Shown piece after piece: positions 33,128-42,716 of a DNA stretch of 64,000 bases (positions are counted from its first letter, which is position 1; each line of letters starts with the position of its first letter). Source of the stretch: Bacillota bacterium. GTDB taxonomy: Bacteria; Bacillota; Sulfobacillia; JABLXB01. The translations under genes were made by a program, and so were the position numbers. Under the pieces are notes generated by a model, which saw only the letters and a program-made list of their open reading frames with translations, searched no databases and was not told the DNA's origin. The stretch is taken from NCBI GenBank assembly GCA_013178305.1, contig JABLXB010000007.1, positions 219,562-283,561 of the forward strand, read 5' to 3'.

Positions 33128-36100
33128 ATGATGCCAAGAAGAATGGCCATTCCGGACGGCTGTGTACGAGGCTGTAGTGCGCTTCAACCGCGGAGGATCT
33201 TCTTCTCCATGGGCGTGGTCTTGCTGGCCGCGTCGATAACACTAACCGGTTGTGCGGGATGGGGGGCACGAAGATCCGGGGAACGCCCGGGAGACCCGCC
33301 CCGGGAGCAGACGGGCAGCCCGCCCGCCGGCCAGGCGAACCCGATTTCGGGTACTCCACGAATCGTGCCGCCGGCGTGCCAGGATCCTGCTGGGCCGGAC
33401 GCGGCGGACTCCAACTCGCAGGTCGACTCGCCCCGGCGGAAAACCCTGCAGGAAGTCGCCTCGTTCGAGGTGGACGGTGAGATACGGCGTGCGTATGAAG
33501 CCGAGGCGATTCCCCCCGGCGGTGAGTACGTGCTGGCCGTGCTCAGCGGCGATTCGGGGATGAGCGTGGCGGCCATCTCGCTCGACGGGAGCGGCGGGGT
33601 CCGTACCCTTCATTCGGTAGACAGGGCGTACCTGCAAAGGGCCGCGTTCGGCTACCGCCCCCTGGGGTGGCTTTCGGATACCTGCTACGCCTTCGCAATC
33701 ATCGGGTGGCAGAACTTCGGCCCGAACAAGGGCAGGCACGGGGTGGCGGTGCTGACAGGCGACCTGGAAAGTGGGCAATCCCGGGAGGTCGCTTTCATCC
33801 CCGTGCCACAGGGTGTCTTCCGCTCGGCCGCGTTCGAGAGGGAGACGGGCAAAGCGCAGTTCTCCGTGACCTCGGCGATATGGGAGTGCGACGTGGATAC
33901 TGGCGAGACGCGGCTCATCAAGGGCGGTCTCCCCATATATGACGGGTTGTTCCGATGCCGGCGGTCACCCGACGGCCGGTACTACGTTTACGAGTTGTTC
34001 GAGAAGGGCGCCACCGGCATGTTCATCCTGGATACCGAGACGGGCGATCAGAAGCCCCTGCTTCCAAGGGGTGAGACATGGAGTTACCTGCCGTCATGGT
34101 CACCCGACGGCAGGTACGTGGCCGCGTACACGGCGGGCCTCAAGCCGGGTGCCACCGCGTCCCAGGAACCGGCGGGCACCGGCAACTACGATTTCCTGGC
34201 GGGGGAGGACGGACCGCAGCCGGCCGGCGGGTCCATAACCGTGGTGGACGTGAGCGGCAGGGTGGTCCAGACCATCAAGGTCGAAGGCAAGACACTCTGG
34301 ACGTTCAGGTGGAGCCCGTCGTCGGATGCGATTGGGTTTGTCGCGGGGAAGGCCGTCGAACTGGAGAGCGGGCTGGGAGACTTCGAGCCGGAGAGCGTGT
34401 GGGTTGCCCGAGTCAACGATAACGGCCAGCCGGTCCCTCCTGTGAAGGTGGCCGACATACCCCGAGACGACCCCGGGCAGAGGTCGTACGTGGTGGTGCA
34501 CTCGGTCGACGTGGACAGCCGCGGGCTGCTGTATACTGACTACCGTGACCCTGTGACCGCCGTCTGGCACGCCCGACTGAGTTCATCCGGCGCGGCGTCG
34601 CGGCCGGTGAAAGTTGACGACGGCTACCTCAGGCTCGAGGGCGATGAACCCGTGTTCGGCGAGTCGCTCGTCGGGATAATCGAGGGGAACAGGCGGGCTG
34701 CCGTCTGGCTGCTGGGCCCCGAGGAGTCGCGAGAGATCGCGGAGACACAGGGAAACCGTCGCTTCGAGGTTCTCGGCGCGGATGAGGAGACCCTGGTCCT
34801 AGCAGATGTCCCGGGGTATGAACCCGGCCAGAAGGAGCAGACGTCTACTGTCCGGGTGTTTCGCCTGGGGGCTGACGAGGGCACGGGCTTACCTGCGGCA
34901 GGGTTGCTGGGCCGTCAAACGGGCGACCTGGCGCCGGTCAGGTCCCTGGAGATAGAGGGCCCGATCTGGACGACAAACCACGCGGGGACGCTCTCGCCAG
35001 GCGGCAGGTACGTCCTGGCGGTGAACGATACGGTTGCCGGGGCGAGGCTCCTGGCGATACCGGTACATGAGGCTGCCGGTGGGACACCCCGCGCGACCGC
35101 CGGTGGCGCAGACGCCGAGCCCCGCGTGCTTCACTCGGTGGACAGGAAGTGGAGTGGTGGCCATACCGTGGGACAGTGGCCGATAGGATGGGTGAGTGAC
35201 AATCGCTACATGTTCACCGTTCTGGGGGACCAGTTCGACGGACCGCACGCGGGCAAACGCGGCGTCTCCATCAGGACGGGCGATGTCGGCGGCGGTACAC
35301 CCAGCGAGGTGGCGTTCATCGACCTTCCGGAGGGGAGCCTGCTCTCAGCGGTGCTGTTGCCCGGCAAGAAGAAGGCTTACCTTCGCGTGACGGGCGCCAT
35401 CTGGGAGTACGACCATGAGAGGGTCGGCCTGCGGCTCGTCAGGGACGGATTGCCCGAGTTTGACGGCTCGTTCCGGCCGGAAATCTCAGCCGACGGGCGT
35501 TACCACGTTTATGACCTCCCGGCGCAGGCGGGCAAGGAGGTCTTCATCCTGGACAACTTCTCCGGTGAACAGAGGCGTCTTTTCCCCGAAGACGGCTCCA
35601 GGAGATTCGACCCGCGCTGGTCTCCCAGCGGGGAATACATTGCCGTTTACGAGGTGAACGCCGGCGACGAGGATTCGGGCCGTCTTCCCGCTGGCGACCC
35701 GGAGTCGGTGGCGGGCTGCGGCTGCTCAGGCGCGAGGCAGCCCGTGGGGGGCGCCATCTCGATCGTGCGCCCGGACGGGCAGGTCGTGCGGAAGATCGCT
35801 GTAGACGGGAAGACCATCTCCGACTTCGCATGGGGAGTCGATTCCGGCTACGTTGGGTTCGTCGCGGGTGTGGCGCAGAAACCGGCGGGGGCAGCCGCAG
35901 AGGTAGGGCCGGAGGAAAGGTGGTTCGTGCCGGATAGCGTGTGGGTGGCAGCGATCGAGGGCTCCGACCCGCCCGTGAAAGTCGCGGACGTGGCGCCGGA
36001 GGATCAGACGGAACGCCCGAACGTGGCCGTCGCGCCGGTAGAGCCCGGAGGCGGGGGAGTGCTGTTCAACTACTACCGTATCGGCGGATCCTCCCTCTAC

Positions 36101-36397
36101 TATGCGGACGCCGGCTCCCCAGGCGCCGCGCCTTTGAAGATCGACGGGGTGTTCTGCAGCTGGAACGCCACCCCCGTGTATGGCGACCGGATAGCCGCGG
36201 TTGTCGAGGGGAAGGGCTCGGTTACCGTATGGCTTTTCGGCGGCGGCGAGGCTCGGGAGATCGCGCGGTTCGACGGGAAGCGGCCGACTTCGATATCCGG
36301 GTACAACGGCGACACGCTGGTCGTGACGGGCTCGGCGTCTAGCCGGAGCGGGGAGAAATCGGTGGTCAGGGTATTCAAGAATAACGACAACCGGTGA
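33128..36397 (+). CDS. Lipoprotein with two tandem beta-propeller units
   Basis: 1089 residues. Signal peptide with lipobox LTGC (C42), a Pro-rich linker, then two homologous halves of about 480 residues (about 110-600 and 615-1080). Each half repeats the same markers: LHSVDR, GWLSDxxY / GWVSDNRY, a fully conserved RTGD/TGD step, AIWE, a DG-F-R stretch, SPDGRY / SADGRY, and WSPDGRYVAAY / WSPSGEYIAVY (WD40/TolB-like). It is anchored outside the membrane and may bind a polymer or ligand. A third copy is the 42717-44885 product. ATG 33128 (or 33131) follows GAGGTGGGG. Confidence 0.75.
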   Translation: MMPRRMAIPDGCVRGCSALQPRRIFFSMGVVLLAASITLTGCAGWGARRSGERPGDPPREQTGSPPAGQANPISGTPRIVPPACQDPAGPDAADSNSQVDSPRRKTLQEVASFEVDGEIRRAYEAEAIPPGGEYVLAVLSGDSGMSVAAISLDGSGGVRTLHSVDRAYLQRAAFGYRPLGWLSDTCYAFAIIGWQNFGPNKGRHGVAVLTGDLESGQSREVAFIPVPQGVFRSAAFERETGKAQFSVTSAIWECDVDTGETRLIKGGLPIYDGLFRCRRSPDGRYYVYELFEKGATGMFILDTETGDQKPLLPRGETWSYLPSWSPDGRYVAAYTAGLKPGATASQEPAGTGNYDFLAGEDGPQPAGGSITVVDVSGRVVQTIKVEGKTLWTFRWSPSSDAIGFVAGKAVELESGLGDFEPESVWVARVNDNGQPVPPVKVADIPRDDPGQRSYVVVHSVDVDSRGLLYTDYRDPVTAVWHARLSSSGAASRPVKVDDGYLRLEGDEPVFGESLVGIIEGNRRAAVWLLGPEESREIAETQGNRRFEVLGADEETLVLADVPGYEPGQKEQTSTVRVFRLGADEGTGLPAAGLLGRQTGDLAPVRSLEIEGPIWTTNHAGTLSPGGRYVLAVNDTVAGARLLAIPVHEAAGGTPRATAGGADAEPRVLHSVDRKWSGGHTVGQWPIGWVSDNRYMFTVLGDQFDGPHAGKRGVSIRTGDVGGGTPSEVAFIDLPEGSLLSAVLLPGKKKAYLRVTGAIWEYDHERVGLRLVRDGLPEFDGSFRPEISADGRYHVYDLPAQAGKEVFILDNFSGEQRRLFPEDGSRRFDPRWSPSGEYIAVYEVNAGDEDSGRLPAGDPESVAGCGCSGARQPVGGAISIVRPDGQVVRKIAVDGKTISDFAWGVDSGYVGFVAGVAQKPAGAAAEVGPEERWFVPDSVWVAAIEGSDPPVKVADVAPEDQTERPNVAVAPVEPGGGGVLFNYYRIGGSSLYYADAGSPGAAPLKIDGVFCSWNATPVYGDRIAAVVEGKGSVTVWLFGGGEAREIARFDGKRPTSISGYNGDTLVVTGSASSRSGEKSVVRVFKNNDNR

Positions 36398-36539
36398 GCC
36401 GGCCGTCCCATGGGGTTGAGACCGGGGCCTTCACCGGTGGGAGTCTATCTGGAGGAACCTGGACGCGCCATCCAGAATGACGAAGGGGCGCCCGGCCTGG
36501 GATCCGGGCTGGAGCACTAAAGGACAGGGAGGGTTACGC

Positions 36540-39338
36540 GTGAAACGACCTCTCTCCGTTTTCGTAGTCGCGTCACTGGCGCTGTGCGTCGGCTTCTCAC
36601 CAGTGTGTCTTGCCAGCCCGGCCACCTATCACATCCCATACCTCGACAGGGAGACGGGTGGCTGGGTGACCGAGTCACGACAAGTGCCCAATGACCCTGC
36701 CGCAGTAATCAACTCGCTGCTGGCCGGGCCGGCGTCTCCAGAGCTGTACACGCCGTTTCCCGCAGGAACTAGGCTCCTCCGCGCAGTCCTCAGCGAAGGG
36801 GTGCTCCGGCTGGACTTCACCGAAGAGTTCGAGCGCTACGTTGACAATAACGACGTGAAGATGTCCCATGCCATAAGAGAGACTGCCTTTCAGATTCCAG
36901 GGGTCACCGCGGTCGAGATCCTGGTTGAGGGGAGGACCCCCAGGAAAGGGCCGCACGTGGAATTCGACCGGAGGATTGAAAAGCCTGGGGCTGGACCGCG
37001 TGCCGAGTCGCGGTCAGCCTTGAGGTGGCGGTTTGTGAATCCCGCGCCGTGGAACGATGACCTCCACGACATCGTCTTCGCGGAAGGCAGGTTCACGGCG
37101 GTCGGCAGGGGTGGGGCGGTCCTCACGTCGGCGGACGGCGTGTCCTGGACGGTTCACAGGACGGGAACGCCTACTGAGTTCTGGAATATCGCGTATGGCG
37201 ACGGGACGTACGTCGTCACGGGTGGCGGTAGGAACACACCGGCGGTAGCGCTGAGTTCCGACGACGGGATCAGGTGGACTGAGCGGATCCGGTTCGACAA
37301 GGGCGAGATCCGCGACATCTCGTACGGCGACGGGCGGTTCGTCGCGTGGGGGCTCGTGTGGCCGGAAGAAGAAACGGATGGGGTCACGCTTACTTCGGTC
37401 GATGGCGTGAGCTGGCAACAGCACAGGTATGAGACGCCTCTGCCATGGTATGCCGTCGAATATGTTGAGGACCGATTTGTGGGCCTGGGGAACGAGAGAA
37501 TCACCGGTACCTCACAGGATGGGCTCGAGTGGCAATCGACCCCGGTCGACGCAGAGTACCTCTTCGGTCTTGCCTGTAGGGGCGGTAAGTTGGTAGCCGT
37601 CGGTGGGGGGTACCCGGAGGGCGGAGTGATCCTCACGTCGGATGATGGCGCAACATGGACCCGGGCCGAAATGAAGACCGAACAGGGCGGCCCAGTCGGC
37701 GCCCTCGTGGATCTCGAGACAATGAGCCTCAAGGACGTTGTATACGGGGACGGACGTTTTGTGGCCGTTGGCAACCGCGGTACGATACTCACATCGACCG
37801 ACGGCCTGAGGTGGACGCTGCGCGGGTCGGGCGTCGAGTACCAGCTTGAGGCCGTCGCCTACGGGAACGGTATGTTTGTCGCGGTCGGTGAGGCGGGAAC
37901 GGTCTTGACGTCCCGGGATGGGATCGAGTGGACTTCCCGAATTGAAGGAACGCGCAGGGGATTGTCCGGGGTCGCGTACGGGGGCGGTCGGTTTGTCGCG
38001 GTGGGTCAATCCGGGCGGGTTGTAGTCTCGGTGGACGGCGTCACGTGGTCCGTGCACCAGGATGATTCCCCGGAGTCCTTCAGCCATACTGTGTACGGTA
38101 TGGGGAGATTCTTCGCGACCCGTGTCAACGGCTACTACGGCAGTATCGACGCCTCCACAGACGGTCTCACGTGGTCCGGCTTTGCCCCGGAGTCCTCCGG
38201 GGGGATCTACCATACGTATGCGGCTATTGCATGTGGGCGCGGGCGTCTCGTCGCTGCCGGACACCATGGGGGGATCGCTTCTTTTTCTACTGAGGGCGAC
38301 CGGAAGGAAGACTCTTCGGAGCCGTGGCGCTACTGGACCGCCCTGGCGTACGGGATGAACCGGTTTATCGGCCTGGCCTGGGAGCCTTCTTCTGGTACGA
38401 CATCTATCCTGTCCTCTCAGGACGGTGTCCGGTGGACGGCCCAACCGTCAGTCTTGAAAACGCGATGCTTCGGCATCACGTACGGCGACGGACGATTCGT
38501 AGCCGTGAGCGTGAAAGGCAGCATAGTGACCTCAGATGACGGTGCCACCTGGACGGAACGGGAATCAGGCACACGTGAGATGCTGACTGGAGTGGCATAT
38601 GGTAGAGGGCTCTTCGTCGCCGTTGGGGATGCGGGGACGATCCTGACGTCGACCGACGGGGTCACCTGGACCCGCAACGAGTCGGGCATCAGCCTGGGTT
38701 TGTGGGCCGTGACATACGGCGAGGGCCGGTTCGTCGCCGTAGGAGCGAACGGCACGATACTGACCGCCGATACCGGCGACGGCGTTTTCGCCGATGTGCC
38801 AATGGAGCATCGGGCGGGCGACGCCATCGAGTTCCTGGCGAAGTGCGGTGTGGTCTCAGGCTTCGCGGACGGCACGTTCAGGCCGGACCAGAGCGTCACG
38901 CGAGCCGAGCTTGCCAAGATGCTCGTGCTGGCCGGCGGTCTGAAGCCCGACCCCGGCACGGCCCTGTCATACACCGATGTACACGGGCACTGGTGCGTTA
39001 ACGACGGCTACTTGCAGGCAGCGACCACGGCGGGTGCCCTTTCCGGGTATCCGGACGGGACCTTCAGGCCTGAGGGGCCTGTGACCCGGGCTGAGCTGGT
39101 GAAGACGATGGCCTCGATGGCGGGGCTTCGGCCTGAGGGGGTGCAGCCTTACTCCGACGTTCACTCGAGCGACTGGTTCGCGAGATGGGTAGCTTCGGCG
39201 GTGGATACCGGCCTTGTCGGCTACGGTTGGCCCTGGGAGGTATTCGCCGGGGACAGGTTCCTGGGAAACCAGCCCGTTACTCGCGCGGAGACAGCTCTGG
39301 CCCTCGCCAACCTGGTGGAGCTGGCGGGGCGCAAGTAG
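36540..39338 (+). CDS. Surface protein: GerMN + about 14 propeller-type repeats + SLH modules
   Basis: 932 residues. Signal peptide ending in SPVCLAS; GerMN domain (about 25-145: FPAGTRLLRAVL, RLDFTEEF, VTAVEILVEG); then about 14 repeats of roughly 40 residues with the pattern YGDGRFVAVG-GTILTSTDG-WT (about 165-755), as in Ycf48/BNR-type propellers, enough for two seven-bladed propellers; then three SLH modules (about 760-930, GFADGTFRPDQSVTRAEL, GYPDGTFRPEGPVTRAEL). It should sit in the S-layer. Start GTG 36540 after AGGGAGG; the frame open from 36477 is not preferred. It shares GerMN and SLH with the 25208 product, which lacks the repeats. Confidence 0.82.
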   Translation: MKRPLSVFVVASLALCVGFSPVCLASPATYHIPYLDRETGGWVTESRQVPNDPAAVINSLLAGPASPELYTPFPAGTRLLRAVLSEGVLRLDFTEEFERYVDNNDVKMSHAIRETAFQIPGVTAVEILVEGRTPRKGPHVEFDRRIEKPGAGPRAESRSALRWRFVNPAPWNDDLHDIVFAEGRFTAVGRGGAVLTSADGVSWTVHRTGTPTEFWNIAYGDGTYVVTGGGRNTPAVALSSDDGIRWTERIRFDKGEIRDISYGDGRFVAWGLVWPEEETDGVTLTSVDGVSWQQHRYETPLPWYAVEYVEDRFVGLGNERITGTSQDGLEWQSTPVDAEYLFGLACRGGKLVAVGGGYPEGGVILTSDDGATWTRAEMKTEQGGPVGALVDLETMSLKDVVYGDGRFVAVGNRGTILTSTDGLRWTLRGSGVEYQLEAVAYGNGMFVAVGEAGTVLTSRDGIEWTSRIEGTRRGLSGVAYGGGRFVAVGQSGRVVVSVDGVTWSVHQDDSPESFSHTVYGMGRFFATRVNGYYGSIDASTDGLTWSGFAPESSGGIYHTYAAIACGRGRLVAAGHHGGIASFSTEGDRKEDSSEPWRYWTALAYGMNRFIGLAWEPSSGTTSILSSQDGVRWTAQPSVLKTRCFGITYGDGRFVAVSVKGSIVTSDDGATWTERESGTREMLTGVAYGRGLFVAVGDAGTILTSTDGVTWTRNESGISLGLWAVTYGEGRFVAVGANGTILTADTGDGVFADVPMEHRAGDAIEFLAKCGVVSGFADGTFRPDQSVTRAELAKMLVLAGGLKPDPGTALSYTDVHGHWCVNDGYLQAATTAGALSGYPDGTFRPEGPVTRAELVKTMASMAGLRPEGVQPYSDVHSSDWFARWVASAVDTGLVGYGWPWEVFAGDRFLGNQPVTRAETALALANLVELAGRK

Positions 39339-39555
39339 CGGCTGCGCGTACAGCCGCGGGTGCCGAGTGCTTCGTCGGGGCGAGACCGCGCCTGGTACTG
39401 CTCGCCTGGCCCAGGATTGCGCCGTGGCTATCCCGGCGTCAGTCCGGCGACATACTCCCCGCCACCGTCGAATTGGAGGCCGCCGCGCTTGTCTCTTCCG
39501 TGTTTTCGGTTGGAGAGAGTAGGGACCGTGCGGTGTCTCGGTCGCCGTTGCCCAG

Positions 39556-40470
39556 ATGAGTGAACGGGGAAGTGATCGCCGCTTGGGGAAGGATTCCCGG
39601 AAGCAGGGGTGGTCCCGCTGGCATCTACCGTTGCTCTTGCTCGGTGCGGTCGTCTTCGTGGTTGCCGTGGGCCGCATCAGGGCCTCCATGGACAGGTTGC
39701 CATACCCCGTCTGCGTGATGATCTCCGAGTATCCCAACCTGCTGGTGAGGGGGGTTGAGGACGCGGCGATCGTGTACGAGTGGCTCGAGGTGGACGGCTC
39801 GACGAGGTTGCTGGCAGTCTTCACACGACGGACGGATTCGCTAATCGGACCCGTGGCCCCGTTAGGATTGGGAGGCGCCGATCTGGCCTACACGTACGGG
39901 GCCGTGGTATGCAGCACAATGGACCAGGAGACTCGATCGTACATCAGATGCCGGATGACCCCCCTCATGGTGCATGAGGCAGCGGAGGAGTACGTCACCA
40001 TAGACCAGTCTCTGCAGAACCTTGAGAGGCTCCGCTACCGTCTTCTCCCCGAAGAGGACTACATGATGAAGAGGGGCAGCGCGAAGGCCGGAGGATCGCC
40101 CGCTCCCGTCGTGGTCGGGAAGAAGGATGATGGGACGGAGGTCTTTCGGTGGGACTGGGATGGCCGGCGGTATCGACGAAAGGTCGGGGACTCGACGGTG
40201 GGAGTGTCTGCGCTGGTGATCCTGCATGCACTCGACGTGGACACCGGCCCTGACGCCTTCCCCGATGGCGCCTTCCGTGCTGATGGAGAGCGAGCGTTCA
40301 TCTATGCTGGTGGTCGAGGGACCCAGGCCTCGTGGATACGGAGACTCTTCCCGGGGCCCATCGTCCTCCAAATGGGGGACATCGTCGGGGCTCCTCTTCC
40401 TCGAGGTCCCGTCTGGTTCCACATACTGGCGAGGGATGCCGGTTATCGAGTAGCCGCGGTCCCGGAATAG
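39556..40470 (+). CDS. DUF3048-like (YerB-related) exported protein, copy 1
   Basis: 304 residues, N-terminal membrane anchor (WHLPLLLLGAVVFVVAVG). The N-terminal half has the DUF3048 pattern: LPYPVCVMISEYPN, EDAAIVYEWLEVDGSTRLLAVFT, IGPVAP. The C-terminal half has the companion beta domain ending GPVWFHILARD. The family includes the B. subtilis lipoprotein YerB, of unclear function. Missing relative to typical members: the serine/arginine-rich IGPVRSAR segment. ATG 39556 has no clear ribosome site. From 39339 to 39555 only a 7-bp hairpin (39338-39357) is seen. Confidence 0.72.
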   Translation: MSERGSDRRLGKDSRKQGWSRWHLPLLLLGAVVFVVAVGRIRASMDRLPYPVCVMISEYPNLLVRGVEDAAIVYEWLEVDGSTRLLAVFTRRTDSLIGPVAPLGLGGADLAYTYGAVVCSTMDQETRSYIRCRMTPLMVHEAAEEYVTIDQSLQNLERLRYRLLPEEDYMMKRGSAKAGGSPAPVVVGKKDDGTEVFRWDWDGRRYRRKVGDSTVGVSALVILHALDVDTGPDAFPDGAFRADGERAFIYAGGRGTQASWIRRLFPGPIVLQMGDIVGAPLPRGPVWFHILARDAGYRVAAVPE

Positions 40471-40516
40471 CCGTCCAGGCATCACCGTCGACGCGGATCG
40501 AGGAGGCACGGTCTCA

Positions 40517-41461
40517 ATGGAGGACAGGGAGAACCTTATCCTCAGAGAGGTCACAGGGGAAGGCAGCGCAACCGAAACCGACGGCCATGCGCTGACGAAG
40601 TCCGCCAGGCGGCTCCTGCTGGTCTCACTCACCGCGATCGTCTGCCTCGGGATAGTGTTGCCTGCCGCCATTCTCGAGGACCGCTTGCCATACCCCGTGG
40701 CCGTCGTTGTTTCCGAGTACCCGAAGAAGCCGATCAAGGGAATCGAGGACGCGGAAGTGGTGTACGAGTGGATCGAATGGGATGGCTCGACGAGCCTCCT
40801 TGTTGTTTTCACGAGACGGCCGCGGTCGGATGTCGGACCGCTGGGTCCAATGTGGGTGGGGACCGCCCACCTGGCATACTCCTGCGGCAACGTCGTGTGC
40901 GGCACCACGCTGCCCGAAGCTGATGAGTTAAGCCGATCGCAGGAGTATCCCCTGTCGACCATTTCCGGCGTAAATGGCGACTACATCGCTCCCGGTCGGC
41001 TGGTGGCCAGGATGAAGGAGCAGCGATACCGCGTTGTTCCTGAAGAGGGCCACCTGGTCCACAGGGGCATGCTCAAGGTCGAAGGGAACCACGCCCCCGC
41101 CGTTGTCGGTCGCAGGAACGATGGGGCCGAGGTGTTCAGGTGGACGTGGGACGGCCGGTGCTATCAGCGAGAGGTCGGGGATGCACGGGTGCGGGTGTCC
41201 TCCCTCGTAGTCCTTCATACCGGGGGCGGTCACGACGAGTGCGGTAGTTTCCCTGACGGGTTCTTCGTCATGGATGGAGGGCGGGCGGTTGTGTTCGCGA
41301 GGGGTCAACGGGTGGAGGCATCCTGGAGCAGACTCTCTCCGACGGCCCCGGTGCGCCTTGAGAAAGACGGCCTGGGACAGATATCCCTTCCGCAGGGACG
41401 CTTGTGGTTTCACATAGTCACGAGTGATTCAGCCTGTGAGGTTGTCGCTGGCGAGGACTAG
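40517..41461 (+). CDS. DUF3048-like exported protein, copy 2
   Basis: 314 residues, homologous along its length to the preceding protein: DRLPYPVAVVVSEYPKKP, EDAEVVYEWIEWDGSTSLLVVFTRR, VGPLGP, EVFRWTWDGR, and GRLWFHIVTSD near the end. Membrane anchor at about 36-58. Divergence between copies is substantial, so the duplication is not recent. ATG 40517 follows GAGGAGG. Probably co-transcribed with copy 1 (46 bases apart). Confidence 0.72.
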   Translation: MEDRENLILREVTGEGSATETDGHALTKSARRLLLVSLTAIVCLGIVLPAAILEDRLPYPVAVVVSEYPKKPIKGIEDAEVVYEWIEWDGSTSLLVVFTRRPRSDVGPLGPMWVGTAHLAYSCGNVVCGTTLPEADELSRSQEYPLSTISGVNGDYIAPGRLVARMKEQRYRVVPEEGHLVHRGMLKVEGNHAPAVVGRRNDGAEVFRWTWDGRCYQREVGDARVRVSSLVVLHTGGGHDECGSFPDGFFVMDGGRAVVFARGQRVEASWSRLSPTAPVRLEKDGLGQISLPQGRLWFHIVTSDSACEVVAGED

Positions 41462-41491
41462 GAAGAACCCGATGTGGAGGGAGCCGGGCGG

Positions 41492-42688
41492 GTGGCACGC
41501 ACGCCGGAGTCGTGGATAGTTTTCGCCCTGATGTTGGCCCTGGCGCTGACGGGGTGCCGGTCCGGCTCACCGGGAGTCGAATCCCGGGCAGAGCCGGCGT
41601 TTGAGGAGATTTGCATGGTCACAAAGTACCACGGCTGGGCGATTGCCTCGGGCGGGGTCTTTCGCACCCTGGACGGCGGCGTTACCTGGTGGTCCGTCAC
41701 TCCACCCGGAATCGAGAAGGCAAGCAGTCCCTCAGCCTGTTGGTTCTTCTCGGATGCCACCACGGCCTGGCTGGTCGTCGACAGGGAGGACGCGACCGGC
41801 GCGGCGGAGTCCGACGGAGTCCTGTTCAGCACCATCGACGGCGGGAGGCACTGGACCCGGTCGGAGGCCCCCTTTGCGTCGGCGAGGCTGTTCGTGAATA
41901 GGGACGACAACCGGACGACTGGATGGGCCTTGAAGCGGCACGGGCCGGCGTCGGGCAGCGAACCGGTCGAGCTTTACAGGATGGAGAGCGACGGCGCCTG
42001 GAAGCTGGTCCATCGCGGCCGGTGGCCGTCCGATCCGGCCGACCGGCGGGACAGCCTGCCTTTCGGCGGTCTCAAGAAGGCCATCGGTTTCCTGCCGGAC
42101 GGGAGGACGGGCTGGGTCACGGTTGAGTACCGGGGACAGGACCAGTTGGGTTTCTACATGACCATGGACGGAGGAGAGACCTGGAGAGTGCCGGATCTGC
42201 CGATTCCGCCTGACCTGGAGGGCGGCATCATCGAGGTGTTGCCGCCGCGGTTTTTCGATGGAGCCGCGGCAGGGCGTGGGGTCCTCCCCGTCATCTTTCA
42301 CTTCATCCGAGAGCGAAACCAGTACGGCGAATTCGCCGCCGTCTTCTTCGTCACGGAAACCGGGGGAGTCTCCTGGAGGGCTGCATCTGTGCTCCGGGCA
42401 AAGGGGCACAGGCCTCTCGTATCCGTGGTCGACGACGCCAACTGGTGGGTGCTGGCGGACGCTCTTGCAGAAGCGAAGCTACACGCAACCCACGATGCAG
42501 GCGCGACCTGGGCCGAGGTGGGCAGCGTTCGACAGGCTCTCCAGGTGCAGTTCGTGACCCCGGTAGACGGCTGGGCCCTGAGCGATAACAACGGTCGGTC
42601 CGTTCTCCTGAGAACGACTGACGGTGGAAGCAACTGGTGCCGGGTCCCCGTAACGAGAAGAATCGGCCGGTTCAAGCGGCCGGACTGA
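41492..42688 (+). CDS. Lipoprotein with BNR/Ycf48-type propeller repeats
   Basis: 398 residues. Lipobox LTGC (C22). Repeats of the form VFRTLDGGVTWWSV, FSTIDGGRHWTRSE, YMTMDGGETWRVP, ATHDAGATWAEV and LRTTDGGSNWCRV indicate a photosynthesis-system-II-assembly-factor-like (Ycf48/BNR) propeller. GTG 41492 gives a compact signal peptide and has GAGGGAG upstream; GTG 41474 is the alternative. Located between the DUF3048 pair and a propeller lipoprotein. Confidence 0.68.
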   Translation: MARTPESWIVFALMLALALTGCRSGSPGVESRAEPAFEEICMVTKYHGWAIASGGVFRTLDGGVTWWSVTPPGIEKASSPSACWFFSDATTAWLVVDREDATGAAESDGVLFSTIDGGRHWTRSEAPFASARLFVNRDDNRTTGWALKRHGPASGSEPVELYRMESDGAWKLVHRGRWPSDPADRRDSLPFGGLKKAIGFLPDGRTGWVTVEYRGQDQLGFYMTMDGGETWRVPDLPIPPDLEGGIIEVLPPRFFDGAAAGRGVLPVIFHFIRERNQYGEFAAVFFVTETGGVSWRAASVLRAKGHRPLVSVVDDANWWVLADALAEAKLHATHDAGATWAEVGSVRQALQVQFVTPVDGWALSDNNGRSVLLRTTDGGSNWCRVPVTRRIGRFKRPD

Positions 42689-42716
42689 TCGCGAGAGTGC
42701 GGCAGGAGGTGTGAAC

